This document shows positions 28,401-39,374 of a stretch of DNA of 64,000 nt, piece by piece. Below the pieces are notes generated by a model. The model saw nothing but the letters and a program-made list of their open reading frames with translations, ran no database searches and was not told the origin of the DNA. The position numbers were made by a program, and so were the translations under genes. Every line of letters starts with the position of its first letter. Within the stretch, counting starts at the first letter, position 1. The stretch comes from Eunapius fragilis (Eukaryota; Porifera; Demospongiae; Spongillida; Spongillidae), in contig OY811986.1 in NCBI GenBank assembly GCA_963681505.1, positions 4,927,423-4,991,422 of the forward strand, in the 5' to 3' direction.

Positions 28401-30246
28401 CATCCAGGGGTAGTAAGGATGAAAGGAAGGGTGAGAATGTTTGTGTGGTGGCCGGGGATCGACAAAGCCTTAGAGGAGATGGTAGAGTCGTGTGTGCAAT
28501 GTCAATCGTGTCGCTCATCACCGCAAGCAGCTCCATTGCAACCTTGGGCGTGGCCCACTCGACCATGGGTCAGGCTGCACATTGATTACGCTGGTTCCCT
28601 GCAAGGGCGCATGCTGTTAGTAGTAATTGATGCTCATTCGAAATGGGTTGAAGCAGAAGTAGTGGAGGTGGCAACATCAGAATGCACTATTCGGAAACTA
28701 AGGGCGATGTTTGCACAGTATGGATTGCCCGAAACTATAGTGTCAGATAACCGTGCATGTTTTACGAGTAGAGAGTTCACAGAGTTCCTAAAGAGCAACT
28801 GCATTAGGCATATAACGACATCTCCATACCATCCAGCTTCAAATGGGTTGGCCGAACAGGCGGTAAAAATTATAAAGGACGGATTATAGAAGCTGGGTAC
28901 AGGCGACTTGGGAGAAAACTTGCTCGGTTTTTATTCCAGTATCGAATCACACCGCAATCCACGACTGGACTGTCACCAGGAGAGCTTCTGTTCGGCAGAA
29001 GACTACGGTCGCACTTGGATGCATTGCATCCAATGCTGCTGAGAGAGTTGAATGGAAACAAGAGGCTCAAAAGAGGAACCATGATATGGCTGCGAAGAAG
29101 AGAAGGGGAAGAGGATGATGTGTGTATCAAAGTCTACAAAAGGGGGGTGCATGGGAGTGGGCACCAGGGGTCATTGCGAAATGCACGGGGTCATTGTCAT
29201 TCGTGGTGCTGCTGAAGGATGGAAGGTATTGTAGGAGACATCAAGGATCAGATACGGAAACACAGTACAGGGTGCTTGGAGGAGTGGATTCCAACAGAGA
29301 AAGTCACTGAAACACCAAACGAGAATGAACAGGAAACAAGGCAACACAACAAAGTACCCAGACAAGTTGGAGTAGAGGAAAGACTTGGTGCAGTACTAGA
29401 GGAGGCGAAGCAAGGAGGTGGACCAAATAGGCAGGTACCGGATGTATGGGAACCCGAAGGAAGACCTAGGAAAAACAGGAAGCAAGTTGAAAAATATCAG
29501 GCGGGTTTTTCTTAGGGGAAAAATTTATGTGAAAAACTGGACTTGGTAGGAGCATGCGCATTAATAAGTTGAGTGCACGTTGTAATTGCCATTCCATAAT
29601 CCCAATTTTGGATTTCTGTGTGTTATCGGACATTACAAAGGTTTACCTCCATGACCTATCAGGTCTCAAGCGGAGTGATTCTATAACCTCAAAATCGTAT
29701 CATATGCACAATGGGATGGGGCAATACGTTTCTAGAATTTGGCAAGAAACGAACATATGATTGCTGAAATATAATGTTTTCAAAAACACCTTAAAATTCA
29801 TCATTTAAAACGGTACCAAGTTCATATGTGCCAGATCTTTAGTCTGAGAGAGAGAGAGGGAGCGAGAGAGAGAGAGAGAGAGAGAGAGGGAGCGAGAGCA
29901 GCATTTTCTTTTCATGATTATGTTTCCAATCAAATGACTGATAGGTTTTATATAATAACATGTACCAGGGGAGGAAGTGTGTGTTCATTGTATGGTGTTG
30001 CTGTCAGTGACTGTCTATTCTTTATCTGCAGGGCATAGTCCTGGTGCTGAACTCACTACTTATCTGGAAATAGGCATACCACTAGCGTTCGCAATAATAG
30101 CCCTACTCTCCATAAGTATACTCTGCATTATTAGTAATTTCAATTTACGTAAGAAGCTACGTGCAGCTGAAGGAAGAGCAAATCCACCTATCGATGCCAA
30201 TAGGCCTAATAATTTCAACGATGAAGAAGCTCCACTTATTCCATAA
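19453..30246 (+). CDS. SRCR-domain type I membrane receptor, copy B (7 exons)
   Basis: Exons: 19453-19507, 19569-19824, 22666-22826, 22964-23189, 23256-23416, 23749-23835, 30032-30246; 386 aa. The signal peptide is residues 1-18. SRCR module 1 spans about 40-157, with WGTVC at 67-71, VICRQLGY at 82-89 and further Cys at 119, 131, 148 and 157. SRCR module 2 spans about 158-286 and retains VCRQLGY, but has FIT in place of the first Cys. N-glycosylation sequons include NCT (21) and NKT in module 1. The transmembrane helix is about 329-351, followed by RKK. The short tail ends EEAPLIP, with an [DE]xxxL[LI] pattern typical of endocytic or lysosomal sorting. All frames are intact. Intron 6 is 6.2 kb because of nested transposons. 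Very close to copy C. Confidence 0.88.
20690..21490 (+). pseudogene. LINE-type ORF fragment 1 (intron 2, B)
   Basis: Better preserved than in A in parts: CKRGGDEVIRHNQLSDIF, RIEMGSGLTP, ERGKPAAFDI, then KWQELDWACVPIAVEPYSNW and FSQLASRLATVSSH. The last two blocks are the family's usual C-terminal motifs. Frameshifts and stops are present. Confidence 0.6.
21600..22440 (+). pseudogene. LINE-type ORF fragment 2 (intron 2, B)
   Basis: Same order as in A: LLKQSMTS, SSPHTSAWLSVVPSKVMG, LNTAIKWWLG, CPLCPESMLDPLCHHS, poly-G, then the ITVTTLLNSSIIS-type and RAAKAAEVRKH segments, broken by stops. Confidence 0.6.
23455..23675 (+). repeat. Pyrimidine-rich tract in intron 5, copy B
   Basis: About 220 bp of CTC/CCT/TTC on the sense strand, with imperfect tandem units such as ttctcatcctcctcccc. 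It is in frame with exon 5, so intron retention would append a Ser/Pro-rich tail. Confidence 0.9.
23842..24070 (+). repeat. Intron 6 minisatellite, copy B
   Basis: Five to six variant units of 'ctgacaccactgtggtg...agcaacaccaca'. Starts directly after the exon 6 donor, as in A and C. Confidence 0.85.
24310..24620. mobile_element. MITE private to copy B intron 6
   Basis: 311 bp absent from the equivalent site in copy C (about 51780-51795). Inverted ends: TCAGGGATTTATCTGAC at the left and its near-inverse gtcagataaatcccag at the right. Flanked by ATGG at 24306-24309 and 24621-24624. Contains G-rich 'cgggtgggtaa' repeats near its right end and no transposase. Confidence 0.8.
25343..25363 (+). 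repeat. Poly-G run, intron 6 of B
   Basis: About 21 G residues. The matching site in C (52504-52536) is longer and interrupted by A. Confidence 0.9.
26636..26766 (+). pseudogene. Acidic C-terminal coding remnant inside the foldback loop (B)
   Basis: A plus-strand frame reads NIEDSDSSEGSISES, one stop, then DYSDEG and an Asp/Glu-rich end before TAA. Composition suggests the acidic tail of a longer protein, perhaps the transposase of the parent element. Family unknown. In copy C a 1-bp insertion near 53841 breaks the first half. Confidence 0.35.
27136..29513 (+). pseudogene. Ty3/Gypsy pol remnant in intron 6 of B (RT-RNaseH-integrase)
   Basis: Order: RT palm (INTHKGLFRYKRLSFGVASAP, about 27150-27225), the active-site motif read as V-stop-IDD at 27272-27286, an LSKCSF block and YLGYKLDARG. 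Then RNase H follows (VHYDPSLEVILACDASSYGL from 27690, ending ITDHKSFLQVF). Then comes a SNADGLSRLP bridge at 28050 and integrase at 28347-28889. The integrase has a His/Cys zinc-binding region (LHGGHPGVV ... CVQCQSC), first Asp in HIDYAG, second Asp in VSDN and Glu in NGLAEQ. A chromodomain-less C-terminus follows in other frames to 29513. Frameshifts occur near 27400, 27750, 27990 and 28890. The 5' LTR, gag, protease and the RT N-terminus are missing. Confidence 0.9.
28347..28889 (+). pseudogene. Integrase ORF of the Gypsy remnant in B
   Basis: A 180-codon open stretch containing the zinc-binding domain and the complete D,D-35-E triad. The usual DNGP/DNGS after the second Asp reads DNRA. 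Open to the end of the catalytic core, then frameshifted. Start Met is probably not biological; this is an internal part of pol. Confidence 0.85.
29528..29637 (+). repeat. 3' LTR of the Gypsy remnant in B
   Basis: 110 bp starting TG and ending ACA, preceded by the purine tract ttaggggaaaaa. Matches the two LTRs of the copy C element (54305-54424, 55208-55336), with a small internal deletion. Confidence 0.85.
29846..29898 (+). repeat. (GA)n microsatellite in intron 6, copy B
   Basis: About 50 bp, interrupted by two gggagcgaga units. It abuts the end of the foldback element and lies about 130 bp before the exon 7 acceptor. The C counterpart is about 234 bp and pure. Confidence 0.95.
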
Positions 30247-31407
30247 TTATATTCTGATGACACTGAACTGTTTTGGCCCTGTACTTTGTTGTACAGACAA
30301 TTTTAAGTACAGTAAATACATAACTGGTATGATGCATATATTGGAGTGAAAATGTGTAAGTGAAATGTTCGTAATATAAGAAATTCAACAGACCATCTCA
30401 ACTTCAAGAGACAATTAACAAAGGCCACATATCTGATCAGTCCAATAACTATATCGTTGCGCAATGTATTAAGCCTTATAACCCGTAATACTTTTGAAGC
30501 ATAAGCTGGTACTACAGCTGCACTTATACATTACAGGTCCTTCCGTCTCCTTGTGAAGGTGGCACAGTAACTTTAGAACATTGCTATGCAATTGCGCTGA
30601 TGGCCAAAACGGTGGGGTAGGAGCGAGGCTTTAAAATAATATCTCAAGGCTATGCATGGTATAAACGTGAGAGTAATTGAGCTATATTGCTCAAAGTAAT
30701 TGCAATTGGTTGCAGAACTTAAAAGCAACATATTATGGAAGATTTTCATTTTTGTTAAAACAGTTCCTGTCAAACCAAGCCGGCGAGGCTCAGTGTGCAG
30801 CGGGTACGAGCAGAGATAATATTCTGGTACCAAGGATTATTAGCAATTGGAATCCACGGTATAGTCACGTAAATTATCATCCTCGTTCGCCTCGTATACG
30901 CAGACCACATCAGTGACATTGTAAGCTATGCTGTGTTTCGTTGCAATGCCTCTAGATCATGAAAAAGGTTCTAACCTTTACAAATACACCAGCAATCGTT
31001 ATTTTTTTGTCAATATACTCCGATTACGTTACTTGCACAAAACGGGCCCAATGAAGCAGGAAACTATATTATATATCTATGGCTGCACAGCCTTTATGTA
31101 AGCTACTTCGCTTCACGTATGTATTAAAGCTACTGTTTGACTGTATTTGTGCAGAACGCACCAAGATCTACTGTGAGACGTATATTTGCAGAAAGGTCTA
31201 GTAAGGTCTTTGTGACATATCTGGTGAGGTTTATGTAAGGCTAGCTTCATTCCCTTACACATGAATGCCTAAAGTAAAAAAAGAACAGGCGCCGTTTGTT
31301 TGATCAACGGAGGAATTTGCATAAGAGAAGTTCAAAAAGTTCAATTGCGAAGGGATATAAAGAGAGATCCTCCGTCAATAAAATTAATGTTGGATGGATG
31401 CTTAATC
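30247..31407 (+). other. 3' flank of copy B, shared with copy C
   Basis: Collinear with 56117-57357. No gene recognised. An AGTAAA word about 65 bp after the stop is the nearest polyadenylation-like signal. This block belongs to the B/C segmental duplication. Confidence 0.65.
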
Positions 31408-32002
31408 CAGGGCCGCCGGAGCCGGGGCGGCTGGGGCGGCTATGGCCGCTCCACTTTTTACGGGTACATTTATAAATATTAATTAATCGCAATTACATAC
31501 TTACGCTTAATTGCTTTAAATTGAATAACCTACCAGCTGTTTTTAACTACCCTGAGATGTCTTCGAATTCTTCCAAACCAGTAGTTCTGGTCTATTGCAG
31601 CTTCTGTTGCAGGTCACGAAAATGGAGTCTACTACTTGTAATGCCTGCTACTAATGCTGAAAGTGAGCGATCGTTCAGTGCTGTACGACGAATCAAGACT
31701 TACCTACGATCAACAATGTCACAGCAGCGGCTCAATCATCTTATGGTGTTACATGTGCACAGCGATCACACAGATAAATTCAATCTGGTTGACGTAGCTA
31801 ACGAGTTCATTGCAGACAACGAACATAGGAGACAAGTATTTGCGAACGAATTTAAAGAAACTGATTTGTAGATATAAAAGTGTACTTGTGTGATTTGTAG
31901 AGATTATTAATAGTTTGTTATGTAACTTTTAATAATTTATAACGTTATTGATCATGAATATTAATGAGCCGCCCCATTTATGTTATCCTTCCGGCGGCCC
32001 TG
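31408..32002 (+). mobile_element. hAT-type element private to the B flank
   Basis: 595 bp with inverted ends CAGGGCCGCCGGA and tccggcggccctg. Flanked by TAATC on both sides (31403-31407, 32003-32007). The paralogous site in C (about 57350-57362) reads uninterrupted gcttaatccgg, so this is a clean insertion after the B/C duplication. It carries the last part of a hAT transposase. Confidence 0.9.
31521..31871 (+). pseudogene. hAT transposase C-terminal dimerisation region
   Basis: Contains PATNAESERSFSAVRRIKTY followed by LRSTMSQQRLNHLMVLHVH, the signature of the hAT C-terminal dimerisation domain. The catalytic domain and BED finger are absent, so the element is non-autonomous. The frame is open to its natural-looking stop at 31871. 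The first codons may not be part of the original protein. Confidence 0.85.
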
Positions 32003-32639
32003 TAATCCGGATATCACTGAAATGATTCAGCTTTCTTACTTGAGCTCTGGGATGCATTTGTAAGCAAATACCGTAGTTAGTACATTAAACTGGCTTCTGG
32101 GGTGAATGGGACCAAGTTTATGCTTAACCGGTAAAATACATCTCCATGCAGCTACACTCTCTTGCACCGAAGCTAACAATCTTATCGCCGCTGTATGGTC
32201 CTTTCAATGATGCCCTAATTACACTATCCACAGTTATAAGTCCGCGCGATACTTTCCTTAACGATCAGTATGTCTTCAATAGTTGAGCTATAGACGCCCC
32301 ATTACTTACAATTGTCATACCACGTATACAGAGTTCTCAATGAAACGAGGATGGAGAGGGTTAACGTCACGGATTCCAATCCATGTAATTGTTAATAATC
32401 CTTGCTGGTACGAGTCATTTGTTATGGTCCACTACCAAAAAGGCGGCATCTGTTTGGAAGGAACTATGGAAAGGGAAGCCCAGAGTGCATATAGAAGCGT
32501 GTGACCAACAATCGTTTCAAAGAACCGTCTCAACAACACCTTCGAGGCGGAGCTCTGCCATATATGTATAGCACACCGAATGAATATTGTCATTGCGAAA
32601 TGTAATATGCAAAAAAAAATGGCTAAGAGTTTTGCTGTG

Positions 32640-33745
32640 TGTAACCTTTTTTATAAATCAAAATCGATTAAAATAAGTACAATCGCAACTTGCAAATCGG
32701 TTATTAGAAACAATAAATCGATTTTGGCGATTAATGCACTATTAATTTGCCGACGTTTTTCCAGGTTTGTCCTTTTTTTTATAATGGCACAATAAATCAC
32801 AAGTCTAATACAATTATGTATAGCCAGTTTATTGCTTATCAGTTACTTATGGCAACTTTAAATCATTAAAACAACAAAGATAGTATCCACAGGACTAGGA
32901 ACGATGTGCATGCCTTGCAATATTACGCCAAATCCATGACGCAGGGCGCGGATTGTGACCCAAGTACTGATTTTTTTTTTTCACCCAAAAATACGTGGCT
33001 ATTTGTTTCCCCGCTACCTTAGTACTCGTATGATTTTAGTTTACTGAGATAACAACGAAATGAATAGTTTGTCCACCCCGCAGCCCTCACTCTTTTCTGG
33101 TACAAAATGCCTTAAACGCGTACATGTATCATTCCCATCCGCCACAATTGGCAGTTATTATCCATTATTCGCCCTCAATATACAATTCAATAACTACTGA
33201 GCAGCTAGATACCTCATGGTGGAACACCGCTCCACGCATATGACAAAGCCGCCAATCGAGACATGTTGGATATTCAGAACGTCATGCCGAGCGTCTGGTA
33301 AAGACCCAGTGTAATGAGCATTTGTACGCCTGTCACCTGTGCAAAAGAATACGTAGCGCGTTAGATTAATGCACATATACAATACTGCAGAGAAAGTGCG
33401 AATGTATTTATATTGCCGTGCCCACTGAGCGTATTTTGATGGAGGCCTGGGCGCTTCAGCCGGGTCCCCAGACGTGCGACTAAGTGTTGATTACATCACA
33501 ATTTACCGATTATCATTATCTGTTAGTGTGCCTTTGTACAGCGAAGGGCATATAAAAGGGGTAATCGATTTGCTACCGATTTTTGCACATGAAGGAAACG
33601 AATTTCGACTAATCGCGACTAAGAAAAACAGAATCGGTTATTTCGACTAAAGGAAATTCTGCAATCGGTAACCTGCTAATCGACCGAATAGGTAATCGCG
33701 ATTAACCTACAAAACCTGAAAATCGGTTACACACCCTATTTGTCA
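32640..33745. repeat. Terminal-inverted-repeat block with ATCG-rich ends (B flank)
   Basis: The left end reads gtgtgtaacc...aaatcgattaaaa (about 32637). The right end reads inversely as aaaatcggttacacac (about 33722-33738). The ends are rich in aatcgattt/aatcggtta words. Also present in C (57950-59356), where it contains an extra insertion. No coding region recognised inside. Confidence 0.6.
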
Positions 33746-33760
33746 CACATCAAATCTAAT

Positions 33761-34118
33761 TTTTTTTTTTTTTTTTTTTTTTTTTTTGGTTTTGTTTTTT
33801 TTTTTTTTTAATAACAAAAATAAATATATAAATAAACAACACAATACAGGTAATCAGTTACACAAATGTGGGAACCTTGGCTTCGGAAACAGCCAAGTCA
33901 ATGGCACTGTGTGTGAATGGTCGTCCTTGTGAAGATCTGGCACCTCTAAGGCACATAATGGCAGAGCGCAAGAGGGAAAAACTAATGCAGCATCTTATCC
34001 ATGCAATTGTAGCGCCATATGTTTGTTCTCTCTTTGTAGATAGAAGGGTGGCAATTCTCTTATATGTAACTGAAGCACACTTTCCCATTCCTCCTGATGT
34101 GCTAAATAAATAACCCTA
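33761..34118 (-). mobile_element. 5'-truncated retroposed copy with A-tail
   Basis: 358 bp flanked by a perfect 16 bp direct repeat, acacatcaaatctaat (33745-33760 and 34119-34134). The minus strand ends in a long A-rich tail. It encodes a 76-codon frame (34088 to 33858) containing TYKRIATLLSTKREQ, WIRCCISFSLLRSAIMCLRG and AIDLAVSEAKVPTF. These blocks resemble, from memory, a segment found C-terminal to reverse transcriptase in invertebrate retroelement proteins. A target-site duplication plus A-tail points to LINE-type integration. Absent from the C flank. Confidence 0.75.
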
Positions 34119-34134
34119 ACACATCAAATCTAAT

Positions 34135-35590
34135 ACTATAATTTCCATCGTACGTCCGCCTATTGGTTGCTAGGTATGTACGTGTACCTAGCTACCAATA
34201 GAAACGACCACCTCCCACACAAAAGGCGGTCGCAATGACAGCTGGTTTCTTGAATTCAAAGTGGGGGGGGAGAGAACTGCTTAAGTGCCGAAAGAATAAA
34301 TGCAGCGCTATTGTGGTTCACTCTCAAGTCTCATCGTACAGGCCGAGAACATGCAGTTACTATCTGAAATTGCGCGTGCATGTTCTAGAGGTTGCGTAGT
34401 AACCGTATGTTAGAACTATATATGCAACATTTGGTAAAACAGCCGGTAAAAAAAGAGGAGCTAGGAGGTAGACCAACTGTTCATCTGGCAAATGAATAGC
34501 GAGACAAATAACAGCGAGACGAATAATCAGCCCGTGATTTTTCACGGGGACACGCTAGTGAGTACATATTTTGTACAGCAAAGTGGGTGATAACCCCGAG
34601 AAGAGCATTTTTACGAATATTGTACGATGATAACATTAGGAACTAAAATGGCATCTCAAGAAACTAGAACACCTTACCTTTTTCCCGGGTTTAAAAACTG
34701 ACTCGGCCAAACGCTTTGTACTAACGACCTATAGTTATGGAACAAATTTCATCCCAATCCATCTAATAGGCATGGAGAAAGCATTCAAAACCTGTTTATA
34801 GGTGGGGGGGGGGGGGGCTACTGAAAATAAATCTTACTTAGCCATTCAGTACAGTCAGTTAGTTTATTGATAAACAATAACAAAATATCACTGTGCAATC
34901 AGATTTTCATTTTGTCTTTTTGTTGGTAAAATCTTTATTTTACCAACAAAAAGACAAAATGAAAATCTGATTGCCCAGTGATATTTTGTTATAAAGCTGA
35001 TGAAAAAAATTTTTAGGACCACCTATCATGAAGACTGTAGACGGCTGTGACAAGTCATTTGTTCTCCACGCGCGGAAGCTTTTATTTTCCGACTGTATAA
35101 ATTATAATCAACAAAGACCGTATATACATAATTGAATGGCAATAAAGGAGGTTGATCGCGATCGGTGTTGTGATCATAGCATATCCGCCGCAAAGCTCAA
35201 AGCGTCGCCTTATATATTATCTCTGGTCTTACGCTGTTCATTGGCTTCTTAGCTCCAATCGTACATTTTTATTTCACGTCCTGTTATAAAAACTGGCTTA
35301 GCCCGTACCTGTTTAAAAGTGGAGGGCTACGCCCCCTTCCCCCCAAGCCTTACGGCTCCTACGCCTACGAGTTGGCAAAATCTAAGCGACCCGATCGTCG
35401 TTCGTATTGTTAATGACTTTCATAATCGGGGTCAAGTTGTTAACGCAACTCTCGATACAAACAAATCATCTGCTCCAAGATCAAACGCTAGCTGTATCTG
35501 GAGTCCTTGCAGTTCATGATTTTCCAACCCCAAAAAGACCATCTTCTAGAGAAAGCTTTCATGTTGACCGGACAGATGAGAAGTAACCAT
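34135..35590 (+). other. B-flank repeat DNA
   Basis: 34560 onward is collinear with C from about 59371; 34135-34558 is missing in C. Contains a poly-G run at about 34804-34816 and a strong hairpin. No gene recognised. Confidence 0.55.
34878..34991. repeat. Near-perfect 114 bp hairpin (B flank)
   Basis: Arms of about 52 bp (taacaaaatatcactg ... cagtgatattttgtta) around a loop near aatctttatt. Conserved at 59711-59824 in the C flank. Confidence 0.9.
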
Positions 35591-35594
35591 CTGA

Positions 35595-35749
35595 ATTATT
35601 TAGTGCCTCCATGTAGTGTATCCCCAATATCCAATAAGTAGCAGGCCCACAAAAAAAAAGGAGTGTTGTCCCACTGTACTCCATGCACAACATGGCAACT
35701 GGGCCAGCAAGTAACTGATCCTGCAGAAGAGGAGGAGGAGGATGAGGAG

Positions 35750-35784
<35 letters not shown>

Positions 35785-36730
35785 GGAAGAGGAGGAGGAA
35801 TTAGAGGAGGAGGAAGGAGGAGGAGGAGGAAGAGGAGGAGGACGAGGGGAGGAGGAAAAGCATGAGGAGAAAGGGGAGGAGGAAAAGCATAAGGAGAAAG
35901 GGGAGGAGTTGAATATGGATGAAGGGGAAGAAGAGGTGAGGAGAAGAGCTGACTGACTGATCAAATATATGCTCCCACCTCATTTTGCCCCCTAACCTAT
36001 GTATCCCATTAATCACTCCCCATGCTGTGTATCCGCTAAAACCACTTGTATATCCTCCTAACGTAAATATACAAGTCTTATCATGTAACATTAAGGTGCA
36101 AAATCTTCCTCATCTCTTTCCTCGGCTCCTCCCACTTCCTATCCTCTTCTTCCTCATTCCCATCCTCCTTCCTTTTCTTTCCTCTGTCTAAATTAAGGTA
36201 CACCTGCTACCTCCCTAACACCATGCACTCATGCACTGTCCTGTACACCCAACATGATCGAGGTGAGGAAAAGAACAGAAGAGCTGTGCAGGCAGTACTC
36301 AGCCATCTAGTATATACTCCCTTGCCCCCTAACCACTCCTGCCTATATAATCACTCCTGTATCCCGGTAATCACTCCCAAGTGTATCCTCTAAAACCACT
36401 CGTGTAAACTTCACCTAAATATACAAGTCTTACAAATATTACGGTGCAAAATCTTCCACATCTCTTTCCTCAGCTCCTCCCACTTCCTATCCTCTTCCTC
36501 TTCCTCATTCCCATCCACCTTCCTGTTTCTTTCCTCTGTCCAAAGGTATACACCTCCTACCTCCCTAACACCACTCACTGTGTGGTACACCCAACATGAT
36601 CCTGACCAACTTATCACTCCTCCCTCTCCCTCACACCCTCCTATTATTAACTAGCTTATCCATCCTTGCATGCTGCCTTAGTCAGGCATAGAACCCTACT
36701 TCTATGAAGAATGTCACCCGCCAGCCTCCC
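35595..36730 (+). repeat. Block with (GAG)n, shared with the C flank and, inverted, with 6280-6957
   Basis: Contains a (GAG)n-like tract at 35726-35840 and pyrimidine-rich cctc segments. B has a tandem duplication of the 'cctaaccactcc...ctcctcccacttcctatcctc' segment (35985-36250 and 36310-36620) that is single in C. Homology to C ends at gccagcctccca (36730 here, 61140 in C). Confidence 0.75.
35726..35840 (+). repeat. (GAG)n trinucleotide tract
   Basis: Imperfect GAG/GAA repeat of about 115 bp. Its poly-Glu and poly-Ser open frames are artefacts. Confidence 0.95.
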
Positions 36731-36906
36731 ACCGAATGGTCCTGCATTTGATTTTCTAGCTGCAGCTGGATGGTCAGGCGGATGCTATAGACCGGAATGG
36801 TGCATGCACTGAACATTATAATTATCTAAAATAATAATAACTAGACCCAGTCGCGAATTCGTTCCGACGCTGGCTGAACACAAGTTGTATGTCATATACT
36901 TTATAT

Positions 36907-38881
36907 GCAGTTATGTGTGCCTGGGGACCAGACAATTTATTTAGGTCTGGTCCCCAGATTAAGGCTTCTCGTATGCGTGAAAATTTTTAAATATCGTTCC
37001 TCCACTTACTCCAGAGATCTGAAGGAATGCATGCAGGAACGATCCAGCAATGATGTGAAAGAGGCGGCCACTTCGTCTCATGCAGGATTAATTACTAAGC
37101 ACTTTCTTCCCCGCATGTCCGTTGAAGAGCATAAGAAAGCATATGCGTTGATGATTCGAGCACACTGTGCAGCTCTTTTGCCTCCCTTGGTAAACGACAT
37201 ACCTGAGTATCGAGAGTACATTGAATTTATCTCCCGCGGTTCTTATGTTCTGCCACATCGCACCAAGACCACAGACCTACATGATGAAGCAGCTTGTGAA
37301 ATTGTAGACAAGGTATATGTATTGACTAATGTGTTTATAGATCAATGCCAATTTACATGCATGCATGCTTACAATACTTTACTACAGATCAGAGCATCAG
37401 CTTTGCGGGCTTCATCAATATCATTAACCACTGACAGTGTTCTTGCCCATACTGGTGAATCGTATGTTGGTGTGAATTGACAGGCAGCCTTCACCTGTAG
37501 TTGGAAAATTCTCCTGGAAACTGGTGTCAGCTGTTCTAGCAGTCAAAGTTGACAATGAATCGCATACAGCTGAGAATATTGCTGTACTGCTGACAGACTG
37601 TGTCAATGTGTAGTACCAGCTGGGAACAAGGTTAGACAGTGTTACTACTGACAATGGTGCAAATTTCAGAGCAGCGATCAACCAACTTCTAGAGCAAAAC
37701 ATTGTTGAAGAGGATCCATCCTGTGCCTGCCACACATTTAACCTTGTGTTAAAAAATGCACTTGATCCAAAGGTTCCAGATTCCTTAACTAGTGATCTGG
37801 TTCACTTGTTTCGTACCATTACAAGTAATATCAGGAACGGCCCTCAGAGATTGGAATTTCTAAAGCAATTGCAGAGGGAAAAAATGAAATCTGACAAGGA
37901 ATTGCAAGAATTATGTAGTGATGATGTCCTCCCTGATTTAGAAGGAAAGTACAACCACTCAGTAGCTTTAACAGTGATCAAAGATGTCATTACCCGATGG
38001 AACTCCATGCACCTATTACATGTTGGAGCGATGCATGACACTGGAACCATTCATAAAAGAGGTATGCAGGGAATTTAACATCCAACCAGCTCCAAGTACT
38101 CAGCAATGGGAAGCTGCCTCCAAGCTTTGTAAGCTTTTAAAGCCACTTCGGGAGATGTCAGTAATTTTCGAAGGTGAAAAGTACCCAACCCTATGCGGCA
38201 TTTCAAGGCTAATAACTACCTTAAATTCTGCATTTGCCAATGCTGGCCCTCCACCTTCCTGGAACCTCGGAGTACCGAACTGGAACCATCTTCCTGCAGA
38301 GGTATTTGAATGCTACCTGTTATTGAAATCAGGGTTCCAAACACGATTTGATCCATTTTCGCATCTCGTCACTGATGCAGCTCTTGTCCACCCAGGGCAC
38401 AAGAATTTATCATGGTTGAAAGTAGCCCAGAAAGCAGAGGCTCATGCCAGGTTCAAGGAAAAGCTTTACAATATAGCTGGTATTGGTACTGATGATGCAC
38501 CTGCAGATGTCCAATTGACCGGAGATGACACAACAATTGCATTGGATGCGTTTTTTGATTTTGATCAACACGGTGCAGAGCGTTTGGCTGCTGAACCTAC
38601 TGTGATGCAGATAACCAGCAAAGAGATGGTAGACGATGAGTTTCGTCGATACCTAACGGCAGAACCCACCAATTGGCGGACTGGTGGAGCATTAATGAAG
38701 GAAATTTTCCGAATATAGCAAAGATGGCACTAAAATATTTGGCTGCTCCAGCATCAAGTGCACCTTTTGAACGTGTTTTTTCCCAATTGAAGCTAATCCT
38801 GGACAGAAAAAGGTGGAGAATTGATGCAGACAGGCTAGAAAGAATCTTGCTTTTGCGCTGCAACAAGAACTTCAGTGCCTA
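36907..38881 (+). pseudogene. hAT transposase, nearly full length but frameshifted
   Basis: Order: N-terminal region from about 37010; an AGLITKHFLPRMS-type segment; a helix of ITKHF/HKKAYALMIRAH character; a probable 76 bp intron (37312-37387, gtatat to acag); then ISLTTDSV. A frameshifted stretch has HTAENIAVLLTD. VTTDNGANF follows with a catalytic Asp (about 37645), then CACHTFNLVLKNAL and the RW motif VIKDVITRWNSM (about 37990). A helical insertion domain (38060-38700) and the C-terminal dimerisation block (KYLAAPASSAPFERVFS, then LILDRKR) end at 38881. Frameshifts lie near 38010 and 38690, plus one stop near 37610. A ctggggaccagac inverted pair (36917-36955) marks the left side. The element interrupts a repeat that matches the 7200 region. 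Confidence 0.85.
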
Positions 38882-39370
38882 GTTCCCATCCTCATCTTAA
38901 TTCTCTTCAGCCCATTTTGTCCATATATATATATTCATTCTTTGTATTTATCCGTTTAATCATTGCAATATTCCCATCTAAATTAAGGAATTAGTTTAAA
39001 GCCGCATCTATGCCCAAACCGATGTGCTAATTGCGACTAGCATGCAGTGCATGCGGAGTTATATACTGTGCCAATACAGTAATACACGTATGCAGTTTGA
39101 CTTTGACCGACTAAGACTATCTGCCGTGACTGCTAAGTATGAACTGGCGGTTTTTGACGATCTAAAACTGACCGTGACCGTGCCGGATATGTTTCAAACG
39201 GCCTGCCCGTGATCGTGACCGTATGGACTGGTGACGGCTATCTCTAGCCGTGACCGTGACCGCCAGAGGTCTATTCCGGTCAACTGGCCGTCCGTGACTC
39301 CTCCAATCGGTCAACCGCGGCAACACTGATTTATATATGTCATTTAGATCAGCTGTTGGTCACTGTGATC
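38882..39370. other. No gene; short 'ccgtgaccg' repeats
   Basis: AT-rich flank followed by a stretch (39120-39310) with recurring tgaccgtg/cgtgaccg words. Nothing else recognised. Confidence 0.5.
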
Positions 39371-39374
39371 AGAA

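Larger units (their letters stand above)
26282..29840. mobile_element. Foldback element in intron 6 of B, hosting a Gypsy copy
   Basis: The left end AAAGATCTGGCACATATGAA reappears inverted at 29821-29840. The left arm runs about 350 bp (gataggtcccagagataaaa, caacgaaaatacttccaatg, gcgaggcat-a-tgtc). The right arm is split by the Gypsy remnant. The loop (about 26640-26940) contains a short acidic frame, EGSELGEDGTESDDDGDEI followed by a stop. The element is present at the same place in C (53448-55538), so it predates the B/C duplication. Copy A's intron 6 is too short to hold it. Confidence 0.8.

Noticed and set aside
35596-35964. Poly-Glu/poly-Ser frames in the (GAG)n tracts, also at 60414-60822
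   Set aside because: Trinucleotide repeat artefact; flanking codons are not conserved between the two copies.
36917-36955. Terminator hairpin
   Set aside because: Strong hairpin, but in a eukaryotic transposon-end context; better read as part of the hAT element terminus.
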